Source: Fibrobacterota bacterium
Lineage (GTDB): Bacteria; Fibrobacterota; Chitinivibrionia; Chitinivibrionales; Chitinispirillaceae
Assembly (NCBI GenBank): GCA_023436205.1
Contig: JAEZKC010000095.1
Coordinates: 1-13,355, forward strand
DNA: 13,355 nucleotides
Reading direction: 5' to 3'
The notes below the pieces were generated by a model. That model saw only the letters and a list, made by a program, of their open reading frames with translations, made no database searches and was not told the DNA's origin. Each line of letters begins with the position of its first letter. The stretch's first letter is position 1. Made by a program: the position numbers and the translations under genes. Positions 1 to 6,831 of the stretch are shown one piece after another.

Positions 1-153
1 ACAAGTATTCGATTGATAGCAGATAAATGCGATGTTCACATGATTATACCCCCAAAATGTCCGGCAGGGAAGAGGCTTTGCGGATGATTCTGAGGTGTAA
101 GGGGGGAGGGAGGAAGAGTAGCGTGTATTATAATAAACGAAATCTTTGCCGGA

Positions 154-174
154 GGGGTTTACAGGGAGGGTGGG
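154..174 (+). other. Putative G-quadruplex motif overlapping the candidate promoter
   Basis: Four G runs are spaced as GGGG-TTTACA-GGG-A-GGG-T-GGG. This fits the standard pattern of four runs of three or more G separated by loops of 1-7 bases. The first loop is the candidate -35 hexamer, and the other runs lie in the promoter spacer. If it folds on the non-template strand it could affect promoter opening. A neighbouring tract at 101-113 has fewer separated G runs and is a weaker case. Folding is inferred from pattern alone. Confidence 0.4.
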
Positions 175-187
175 AAAGAGTTAATAT
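158..187 (+). promoter_or_regulatory. Candidate promoter for the NdpA-like cassette
   Basis: TTTACA at 158-163 matches the sigma-70 type -35 consensus at 5 of 6 positions. TAATAT at 182-187 matches the -10 consensus at 4 of 6 positions, with an 18-base spacer. Transcription would start near 194, leaving a short leader before the start codon at 232. The spacer is almost entirely G and A. The alternative is the perfect TATAAT at 129-134, which lacks a -35 partner. Assignment is by consensus matching only. Confidence 0.3.
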
Positions 188-231
188 TAGAGTTCTGGAG
201 TAATGCTGGAAAAATTACATTAGGAGTTATT

Positions 232-1263
232 ATGGAGCTGCAGTGCTTTCTAGTTCATGAAATTCGAAAAGAGAGGAATAAGGAAGGTTACTTTTTTCAA
301 TTCGAAGCAGGTCTCAATATCGAAGACGCAAACGTGATTGCTTTAGCGACAGAAATCGACCAACAAATTAACAAATCAACAAAAAAGGTAAACGGGGTTT
401 TTACTGATGGAAGGAATAGTTCCTACTTCAGTCAAAAGGTTTTCAACTGCTTTGATGCTGATGCAGATGAACTTTACACTTTAGCAGTAGATGTCTTTGG
501 CGGGGAGCATAATGGGAGCCTCATATCGATGATGAATGGTGAGACATTATCTACAGGAGGCTTTGTATCATTACTGAAGTATGAGAATGATGGTGAAGCC
601 TTTGTAACTGTAATTATGCTTAATAATCAGGTTGGTAGATATATTGATATTAAGGATAACGTACCCTCCCTTATTGAATCTCATCAAATAAATTTACGAA
701 ACATAGATATCGCAGTTAGGATTTCCATCGATCGGTTGAGGACTGAAGAAATAAATGACGAGCCACATTTAAATTTCATAGTAGCTGGAAAATCTAATCT
801 GTATTTTAGCACATTTATTGGCTGTAAAAACCTTTTGACTGCTGAAAAAAATACGAGAACTTTAGTAACGATGGTTAAAGATGTTAATAAAAGTATTGCA
901 GAATCGCCTGAAGAATTGGAAATGTTGAACGAAAAAGCTGCGACTTATTGTATAAGTCGTTATGAGACCCGAGAAGAAGTTGATATTCACTCATTATCTA
1001 AGCATTTGTATGGCGATGAAAATGAAAATAAACTTTCAGAGTATGCAGCCCAGCGTGGCATCAAAATTGATAATGCTTTTGTTCCCCAAAAAAATCTAGT
1101 TGCATCATTAAAAAAGGTTAAGATAAAAGCAGGATGGATCGAAAATTTAAAATTCGACAGGCAATACTTGGATAATATTAAGATTGTTGAAGGTACAGAC
1201 GATCAAGTTCTTTTTAAAAATGCTGCTGAGTTAGTTAAAAAAATTATGGAAGAAAAGTACTGA
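232..1263 (+). CDS. Nucleoid-associated protein, NdpA/YejK family
   Basis: This 343-residue protein belongs to the 37-kDa nucleoid-associated (NdpA/YejK) family, whose members bind the chromosome; the molecular role of the family is poorly defined. Length is close to E. coli YejK (about 335 residues). Family landmarks recalled from YejK are visible. Residues 191-198 (YFSTFIGC) precede an acidic/basic helix and correspond to the conserved FF-DFLG segment. Residues 254-261 (SLSKHLYG) and the following 'EYAAQRGIKI' stretch correspond to YejK 'SLSKEL' and 'EFAAEKGYEL'. ATG 232 is preceded by AGGAG (222-226) at 5 bases, which supports this start. The stop overlaps the next gene's ATG by one base, suggesting translational coupling to a membrane protein. 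Codon use is AT-rich compared with hsdR. Unlike yejK as a stand-alone housekeeping gene, it sits in a defence block, so it may be a specialised paralogue; that is inference. Confidence 0.82.
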   Translation: MELQCFLVHEIRKERNKEGYFFQFEAGLNIEDANVIALATEIDQQINKSTKKVNGVFTDGRNSSYFSQKVFNCFDADADELYTLAVDVFGGEHNGSLISMMNGETLSTGGFVSLLKYENDGEAFVTVIMLNNQVGRYIDIKDNVPSLIESHQINLRNIDIAVRISIDRLRTEEINDEPHLNFIVAGKSNLYFSTFIGCKNLLTAEKNTRTLVTMVKDVNKSIAESPEELEMLNEKAATYCISRYETREEVDIHSLSKHLYGDENENKLSEYAAQRGIKIDNAFVPQKNLVASLKKVKIKAGWIENLKFDRQYLDNIKIVEGTDDQVLFKNAAELVKKIMEEKY

Positions 1264-2615
1264 TGAGCTTCGAGTTATTGTTGAAAATACGAAACCAAAT
1301 GGAGGGTGTATCCCTGCAAGGAACAGGGAGTATCTGCGGGGAGCTAAAAATAAACAATGGAAATGTTGCAGATGTGGACCAATTGGTAGAACTAGATGTA
1401 TTGCAAGTTGAAGGGTATTATCCAGGTACCCCTTTTCAGGACGAAACTTATTCGGTTTCTTTTGAAACAGCATCAGTATATAGAAACTATAACTGCCAGT
1501 TTTTTGATTCTATTGATCATTTTTTAGAACGGAATATTTCTGAATTTCCCACAACACATTTCTTTATCTTTAGTCATCAATATGACTCACAATCAGATCC
1601 GCAATTGGTAGAGTTGGTTGAATTTGAAAATTACCTTCAGATATTCAAACTTTTGAAGATGCTTTCAGTAGAACAGAAAGATGGAGAGATAATTTTTATA
1701 GATGAAGAATATGAGAAGTTTACAATAAAATACACTAAGGGGTACTTGTCAAAATTCAATCAAGACATGAGTGATTGCATCGCTTGTTTTAATAACAGTG
1801 AAGGTCCAAATAGCGCTGAATTCAAGCTTATTATAAAAAACAGAGTGGCAAAATTTATTAAAAGATTTGGATCTAATGACATCTCCATTTTCGCGCACAA
1901 TGCATCAGAATTCGGCAATGATGTTATGAGAGATTATCAGATTTTCCTAAATAAATTTTCCATAGAAAAGGTTAAAGCAGAATTTTTAGAGCTCCGTGAA
2001 AATTACTTGCAGAAAATAGATGATCTACTGAAGTCTATTTCAAAGGAGATAATTGCTATTCCAGTCGGAATCTTACTTTCATTCATTGTTCAATTAAAAA
2101 TTTCCGAGAATCCCGCAATCATCATCTCCATGTTCATCGCTTTAATTGCTTTCATATTTATGCAATTTAGAATGATTAGAATACAGGGTGCCTCTTTGAA
2201 AAGATTAAAAAAGAAAGTTGCAGAAGACGAAGATTCTTTCAAAAAGCATGGTATTTACGAAGCTTTCAAACAAGATTTTAATTATTTCCATAAAAAGAAC
2301 CGGTGGATATCTCAGCTGATTATTACCGCATGGATTATGCTTGGCATTTTTACTTTCATTGTAACATGTTTAGCACATCAGCAATTTTGGCCCAAAGTTA
2401 AAGAGAAAGTCGGAAAGATGATAGTTTGTTGGATTGATGAAACTAGCCTTATTGATCATACATACACCTTATGTGAAAATGCAGTAACTTTGGAATACTC
2501 GATCTGTGGTAACCAGTTGCACACGCATAACGATGGTGATCACATTTCATTGCCCTATAATATGTACCCATTTATATTACCCCTTCGTCCTGAAGAACTC
2601 TTTCTAACCACCTAA
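1263..2615 (+). CDS. Unrecognised membrane protein paired with NdpA-like protein
   Basis: I do not recognise a family for this 450-residue protein. Residues 1-262 look soluble and lack any motif I can name. Hydrophobic segments follow at about 263-278 and 284-302, forming a tight hairpin. A basic loop (303-348, with KRLKKK) precedes a third hydrophobic segment at 349-370. By the positive-inside rule, the N-terminal domain and basic loop would be cytoplasmic. The 80-residue C-terminal tail, with Cys389, Cys404 and Cys415, would then lie outside the inner membrane. There is no N-terminal signal peptide. The ATG shares one base with the preceding stop (TGATG), and a GGAAG sequence lies about 11 bases upstream. 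Tight coupling to an NdpA-like protein suggests a two-component membrane/DNA-binding unit. AT-rich codon use resembles its partner and differs from hsdR, from which it is separated by 34 bases. Confidence 0.8.
   Translation: MSFELLLKIRNQMEGVSLQGTGSICGELKINNGNVADVDQLVELDVLQVEGYYPGTPFQDETYSVSFETASVYRNYNCQFFDSIDHFLERNISEFPTTHFFIFSHQYDSQSDPQLVELVEFENYLQIFKLLKMLSVEQKDGEIIFIDEEYEKFTIKYTKGYLSKFNQDMSDCIACFNNSEGPNSAEFKLIIKNRVAKFIKRFGSNDISIFAHNASEFGNDVMRDYQIFLNKFSIEKVKAEFLELRENYLQKIDDLLKSISKEIIAIPVGILLSFIVQLKISENPAIIISMFIALIAFIFMQFRMIRIQGASLKRLKKKVAEDEDSFKKHGIYEAFKQDFNYFHKKNRWISQLIITAWIMLGIFTFIVTCLAHQQFWPKVKEKVGKMIVCWIDETSLIDHTYTLCENAVTLEYSICGNQLHTHNDGDHISLPYNMYPFILPLRPEELFLTT
2534..2561 (+). promoter_or_regulatory. 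Candidate internal promoter for the restriction operon
   Basis: A perfect TATAAT at 2556-2561 lies inside the 3' end of the membrane-protein gene, 88 bases before the hsdR ATG. A weak -35-like TGGTGA sits at 2534-2539 (3 of 6 matches) with a 16-base spacer. No terminator-like hairpin is seen between the two genes, so read-through from the upstream promoter is equally possible. The surrounding DNA is AT-rich coding sequence, where such hexamers arise by chance. Confidence 0.25.
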
Positions 2616-2649
2616 GGTCTAACCAACCCGCTCTCTAACGCTCTCAAAC

Positions 2650-5448
2650 ATGAAAAACGAAAAGCAGACCCGAAAAGAACTTATCGATAAAAAGCTTCTG
2701 GAAGCGGGGTGGAATGTTAATGACCCCACTCAGGTTGCTTTGGAATTCGATATCCTTGTCGATCTGCCGGAGGGTGTCAAAGAAGCACGCAGCCAGTATG
2801 AAGGCCATCAGTTCAGTGACTATGTCCTCCTGGGAAAAGATGGTAGACCCCTCGCTGTAGTCGAGGCAAAAAGAACTTCCAAAGATGCTCAACTGGGTCG
2901 GGAACAGGCAAAGCAGTATTGCCTCAATATCCAGAAACAGCTCCGATGCGAGCTTCCTTTCTGTTTTTACACGAACGGCTTGGAAACCTTCTTCTGGGAT
3001 CTGAATAACTTCTCTCCCCGAAAGGTCGTAGGATTTCCTACCCGTGGTGACCTGGAGCGTTTCCAGTACATTCGCCGCAACCGCAAGCCGTTAACTCTGG
3101 AACTTATCAACACCGATATCGCCGGAAGAGACTACCAGATCAGGGCCATTCGGGCGGTGCTTGAGGGAATCGAGCAGAAAAAGCGGGATTTTCTGCTGGT
3201 GATGGCTACCGGAACAGGCAAAACCAGAACCTGTATTGCTCTGGTTGATGCACTGATGCGTGCCGGGCATGTGGAAAAGGTGCTGTTTTTAGTGGATAGG
3301 ATCGGTTTGCGGGAACAGGCTCTACTGGCATTCAAAGAATACTTACCTAACGAACCCCGCTGGCCAAATGAAGGGGAAAAACTGCTCGCCAAAGATCGCC
3401 GGGTCTACATTTCCACTTATCCTTCAATGCTGAATATTATCAGGGATGGAACCCAGTCTATTTCCTCACATTTTTTTGATTTGATCATTGTTGATGAAAG
3501 TCATCGTTCCATCTATAATACCTATGGAGAAATCCTTGACTATTTCAAAACAATAACCCTTGGATTAACTGCCACACCTACAGATATAATTGATCATAAT
3601 ACATTTAAACTCTTTCATTGTGAAAATGGCCTGCCATCCTTTGCCTATACCTATGAAGAAGCGGTCAACAATGTGCCGCCCTATCTGTGCAACTTTCAAG
3701 TGATGAAAATCCAGACCAAATTCCAGATAGAGGGTATAAGTAAGCGAACGATTTCCCTGGAGGATCAGAAAAGGCTGATTCTAGAAGGTAAAGATGTCGA
3801 AGAGATCAATTTCGAAGGTACTCAGCTGGAGAAGCAGGTCATCAACAAAGGAACCAATACTCTCATAGTCAAAGAGTTTATGGAAGAGTGCATCAAAGAT
3901 TCTGATGGAGTAAAGCCCGGAAAAACGATCTTCTTCTGTTCGTCTAAAGCTCATGCTCGGCGGATCGAGGAGATTTTCGATACACTGTACCCCCAGTATA
4001 AGGGCGAGCTGGCCAAGGTGCTGGTTTCAGATGACCCCCGGGTGTATGGGAAAAGCGGTCTTCTGTATCAGTTTACCCATAATGAGATGCCCCGCATAGC
4101 AATCAGTGTGGATATGCTTGACACTGGTATCGACATACGTGAAATTGTTAACCTTGTTTTTGCCAAACCTGTATACTCGTACACCAAATTCTGGCAGATG
4201 ATCGGCCGCGGTACCCGACTCCTGGATGCAAGCAAACCCAAACCGTGGTGCATCGAAAAGGATGTTTTTCTTATTCTCGACTGCTGGGACAACTTTGAAT
4301 ACTTCAAGCTTAAGCCAAAAGGAAAACTGCTTAAGAACCAGCTTCCTTTGCCTGTGAAACTGGTTGGGTTGCGGGTCGATAAGATTGAAACCGCGCTTGA
4401 AAGAGAAAACGTCGACATTGCTGAGCGGGAAATCCGGAAGTTGAGAAACCAGATAAACGACCTGCCGCAAACGTCTGTAGTCATCAAAGAAGCTTCTACT
4501 GCGCTGCATAGGGTAGAGCAGGAGAACTTCTGGGTAAAGCTCAATCCTCAAAAGTTGGAATTCCTTCGAAGCGAAGTCAAGCCGCTGTTCAGAACCGTGT
4601 CGGAAGCAGATTTCAAGGCGATGCGGTTTGAACGGGATGTACTGGAAGTATCTCTGGCGAAGTTACGCGGCGAAAAGGATCAGTTTGCGACTCTTAAAGA
4701 TGGAGTAGTTGAACTCATAGGTGAACTTCCTCTCAGTATTAGCTTTGTCAAATCCGAAGAAACACTTATCCGCAGAGCGCAAACTGAACTGTACTGGTCA
4801 CATGCTGGTGAGGATGATTTTGATGAGCTTATAAAAAAACTCGCACCTCTAATGAAGTTTCGTGAAACTGATACCGGCGGTACAGGTCCGGTGCATGTTG
4901 ATTTTACAGATGAAGTGAAGAAAAAGGAGATGGTCGAATTCGGTCCTCATCACGAGGCGGTGAGCATCACCAGATATAAGGAAATGGTTGAGGAGCTCAT
5001 TAGCAGTCTGACCGAGAAAAATCCTGTTCTCAAAAAAATTCGGGATGGTGCGGAGATCACACCGCAAGAAGCTGATGAACTCGCTCAGACGCTCCACGAG
5101 AAGCACCCTCATATCACTGAACAACTGCTTCAGACCGTTTACAAAAATCGCAAAGCAAAATTTATACAGTTCATACGGCATATTTTAGGTATAGAGCCTC
5201 TAAAAAGCTATCCAGACACCGTGTCAGAAGCTTTTACCGCTTTTATACAGCAGCACAGTAATCTTACAAGTATTCAGCTTGAATTTCTCAATCTGTTGAA
5301 AAACTTCATTATCGAACGGGAAAAAGTTCAGAAAAGAGATCTGATCAGTGCGCCGTTCACTGTGATTCATCCTCAGGGAATCAGAGGTGTCTTCTCCAGA
5401 ACCGAGATTGAAGAGATACTTGCACTTACAGAAAGACTTGCTGCCTGA
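2650..5448 (+). CDS. hsdR: Type I restriction enzyme R subunit (HsdR)
   Basis: HsdR is the DNA translocase and nuclease subunit of a type I restriction complex; with HsdM and HsdS it cleaves unmethylated DNA away from the recognition site. Domains are in the usual order. The N-terminal PD-(D/E)xK nuclease shows Asp57 and Glu72-Ala-Lys74. A superfamily 2 helicase follows, with Walker A ATGTGKT (186-192), DESH (282-285), LTATP (306-310), DMLDTGID (488-495) and QMIGRGTR (516-523). A long C-terminal domain then follows, consistent with EcoEI-type HsdR. The 932-residue length is normal, and no frameshift or lost catalytic residue is seen. The N terminus (KQTRKELIDKKLLEAGW) is typical of the family and supports ATG 2650. 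No Shine-Dalgarno sequence precedes it: the 34-base gap is pyrimidine-rich, and an in-frame stop at 2620-2622 excludes an upstream start. The next gene begins two bases after the stop. Confidence 0.96.
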   Translation: MKNEKQTRKELIDKKLLEAGWNVNDPTQVALEFDILVDLPEGVKEARSQYEGHQFSDYVLLGKDGRPLAVVEAKRTSKDAQLGREQAKQYCLNIQKQLRCELPFCFYTNGLETFFWDLNNFSPRKVVGFPTRGDLERFQYIRRNRKPLTLELINTDIAGRDYQIRAIRAVLEGIEQKKRDFLLVMATGTGKTRTCIALVDALMRAGHVEKVLFLVDRIGLREQALLAFKEYLPNEPRWPNEGEKLLAKDRRVYISTYPSMLNIIRDGTQSISSHFFDLIIVDESHRSIYNTYGEILDYFKTITLGLTATPTDIIDHNTFKLFHCENGLPSFAYTYEEAVNNVPPYLCNFQVMKIQTKFQIEGISKRTISLEDQKRLILEGKDVEEINFEGTQLEKQVINKGTNTLIVKEFMEECIKDSDGVKPGKTIFFCSSKAHARRIEEIFDTLYPQYKGELAKVLVSDDPRVYGKSGLLYQFTHNEMPRIAISVDMLDTGIDIREIVNLVFAKPVYSYTKFWQMIGRGTRLLDASKPKPWCIEKDVFLILDCWDNFEYFKLKPKGKLLKNQLPLPVKLVGLRVDKIETALERENVDIAEREIRKLRNQINDLPQTSVVIKEASTALHRVEQENFWVKLNPQKLEFLRSEVKPLFRTVSEADFKAMRFERDVLEVSLAKLRGEKDQFATLKDGVVELIGELPLSISFVKSEETLIRRAQTELYWSHAGEDDFDELIKKLAPLMKFRETDTGGTGPVHVDFTDEVKKKEMVEFGPHHEAVSITRYKEMVEELISSLTEKNPVLKKIRDGAEITPQEADELAQTLHEKHPHITEQLLQTVYKNRKAKFIQFIRHILGIEPLKSYPDTVSEAFTAFIQQHSNLTSIQLEFLNLLKNFIIEREKVQKRDLISAPFTVIHPQGIRGVFSRTEIEEILALTERLAA

Positions 5449-5450
5449 TT

Positions 5451-6821
5451 ATGGAAAGTAATCGAATCGAGTTTAAGCGGGAACTTTCCGATGGATTGGA
5501 AAAAGAGGTTGTCGCATTTCTTAACTACCGCGATGGTGGCATTGTTTATCTGGGAATTGATCCTGACGGAAGTGTCATCGGTATTGATGATTGCGATTCT
5601 GTGCAGCTCAAGATTAAGGACAGGCTGCGCAACAATATTCAGCCATCCATGATGGGGCTTTTCGATATCGTTCATGAAAAGCGGGATGACAGGGATATTC
5701 TTAAAATCATTATCGCTGGTGGTTTGGAAAAACCCTACTTTCTCAAAAAATTTGGAATGACCACTAAAGGCTGCTTTCTCCGGGTGGGAAGCGCCGCAGA
5801 GCCCATGTCCCAGGAGATGATCGAGTCCCTTTTCAGCAGACGGGTGAGAAACACTATCGGTCAGATGGACTCACCGCGGCAGGACCTTACCTTCGAGCAG
5901 CTCAAAATCTTCTATGAAGCGCGAGGGTTTCACCTGAATGCCGCTTTCATCCGTAATCTTGAGCTGATTACTCACGAAAACAGATATAACTATGCAGCCT
6001 ACCTTATGGCTGACAACAACAGTGTATCTGTGCAGATTGCAAAGTATGCGGGCACGACTCGTATGGAGCTGATTGAAAATCGTGATTACGGGAGGGGTTC
6101 TCTCGTAAAGGCTCTCAAGGAGGTGTTGAGCCGGGTTGATGTAGAAAACACCATCTACACCAGGATCGGTTTTCCTCTCCGCAAAGAAAAGGAAAAGATA
6201 AACTCCATCGCTATGCGTGAAGCAGTTATCAATGCAGTGGTGCACAACGATTACTCCTACGGGGCCTCTCCGAAACTTGAATTTTTTTCTGACCGGGTGG
6301 AGGTTACCTCCATGGGCGGATTGCCTTTTGGTGTGGAGAAAGAGGATTTTTTCGGAGGCTGCTCTGTTCCCCGCAATAAGGAGATCATGCGCATTTTCAG
6401 GGATCTGGAGATCGTGGAGCAGCTCGGCTCCGGTATACCTCGGATTGTGGAGTGTTACGGCAGAGGCGCTTTTGAAATAACCAATGGCTACATACGTCTT
6501 ACATTTTTCTATGAAACGCCAGCATCCGGAGAGGGTGGGCCAGTTTCGGTTAGTGTAGAACAAGTCACCGAACAAGTCACCGAACAAGTCACCGAACAAG
6601 TCAGCAGGCTCATAATGGCGATTGGGGGAAGTGAAGAGGGTACCCGGGAACTGATGGGTGCATTGCGTTTAACGCACAGGCCTACCATGCTGTACAGTTA
6701 CCTGCAACCGGCGCTGGAAGCCGGTTTAGTAGAGATGACTATCCCCGACAAGCCCAACAGCCGCCTTCAGAAGTACCGCCTTACCAAAAAAGGGCTGCAG
6801 AAACTGAAAAATTTTAAATAA
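5451..6821 (+). CDS. AlbA_2 (Schlafen-type) ATP-binding protein in the restriction operon
   Basis: This 456-residue protein combines an N-terminal Schlafen/AlbA_2 domain with a GHKL-like ATPase region and a winged-helix C terminus, the layout often annotated as RecG-related or ATP-binding transcriptional regulator. The AlbA_2 signature is clear: ESNRIEFKREL at 2-12, then FLNYRDGGIVYLGID with a following G-x-x-x-G. A GHKL-like N box (REAVINAVVHNDY, 256-268) is followed by a GGLPFGV segment and LGSGIPRIVE. After a linker of four near-identical EQVT units (from residue 370), the tail (KPNSRLQKYRLTKKG) looks like a winged-helix wing. Helicase motifs are absent, so 'RecG' here means only relatedness in this domain. 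It starts two bases after hsdR and ends 10 bases before hsdM, so it is part of the operon. Genes of this type occur as restriction-linked ORFs elsewhere. Its task is unproven: a regulator of the operon, or a nucleic-acid-acting effector. Confidence 0.88.
   Translation: MESNRIEFKRELSDGLEKEVVAFLNYRDGGIVYLGIDPDGSVIGIDDCDSVQLKIKDRLRNNIQPSMMGLFDIVHEKRDDRDILKIIIAGGLEKPYFLKKFGMTTKGCFLRVGSAAEPMSQEMIESLFSRRVRNTIGQMDSPRQDLTFEQLKIFYEARGFHLNAAFIRNLELITHENRYNYAAYLMADNNSVSVQIAKYAGTTRMELIENRDYGRGSLVKALKEVLSRVDVENTIYTRIGFPLRKEKEKINSIAMREAVINAVVHNDYSYGASPKLEFFSDRVEVTSMGGLPFGVEKEDFFGGCSVPRNKEIMRIFRDLEIVEQLGSGIPRIVECYGRGAFEITNGYIRLTFFYETPASGEGGPVSVSVEQVTEQVTEQVTEQVSRLIMAIGGSEEGTRELMGALRLTHRPTMLYSYLQPALEAGLVEMTIPDKPNSRLQKYRLTKKGLQKLKNFK
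6558..6605 (+). repeat. Four tandem 12-base repeats encoding EQVT
   Basis: Three perfect copies of GAACAAGTCACC (6558-6569, 6570-6581, 6582-6593) are followed by a fourth copy with one change, GAACAAGTCAGC (6594-6605). They encode EQVT-EQVT-EQVT-EQVS in the linker between the ATPase-like region and the winged-helix tail of the AlbA_2 protein. The unit is a multiple of three, so copy-number change by slippage would alter linker length and keep the frame. Similar TEQVTEQV-type linkers occur in other members of this family, from general knowledge. Confidence 0.95.
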
Positions 6822-6831
6822 GGAAGCATAG

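Larger units (their letters stand above)
1..231. other. Upstream leader region without a convincing gene
   Basis: No supported gene is seen here. One + frame is open from base 1 to a TGA at 85-87, encoding 28 residues. It could be the end of an upstream gene, but it has no recognisable sequence. The stretch is unusual in composition: purine/G-rich tracts lie at about 99-118 and 151-180. A perfect TATAAT hexamer at 129-134 has no matching -35 element at normal spacing. A second promoter-like pair and a G-quadruplex pattern are listed separately. The region most likely holds the promoter and 5' untranslated leader of the downstream two-gene cassette. Confidence 0.5.

Noticed and set aside
1..87. 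28-codon + strand open frame at the left edge
   Set aside because: It is too short and has no recognisable sequence. It might be a gene end, but chance is an equal explanation.
4027..4551. Two overlapping minus-strand frames opposite hsdR
   Set aside because: Both mirror the helicase motif region of hsdR and look like codon-bias shadows.
6217..6480. Overlapping + strand frame (87 residues) inside the AlbA_2 gene
   Set aside because: It is out of frame with the conserved N-box region, with a Trp/Ser/Arg-rich translation and no convincing ribosome binding site.
5871..6599. Long minus-strand open frame (242 residues) opposite the AlbA_2 gene
   Set aside because: It lies wholly antisense to a gene with clear domains. 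The translation is rich in Cys, His and Arg with no family pattern, typical of a shadow frame.
6558..6605. Tandem repeats as a CRISPR-like array
   Set aside because: Units are 12 bases, contiguous, without spacers, and encode a regular EQVT linker in frame.
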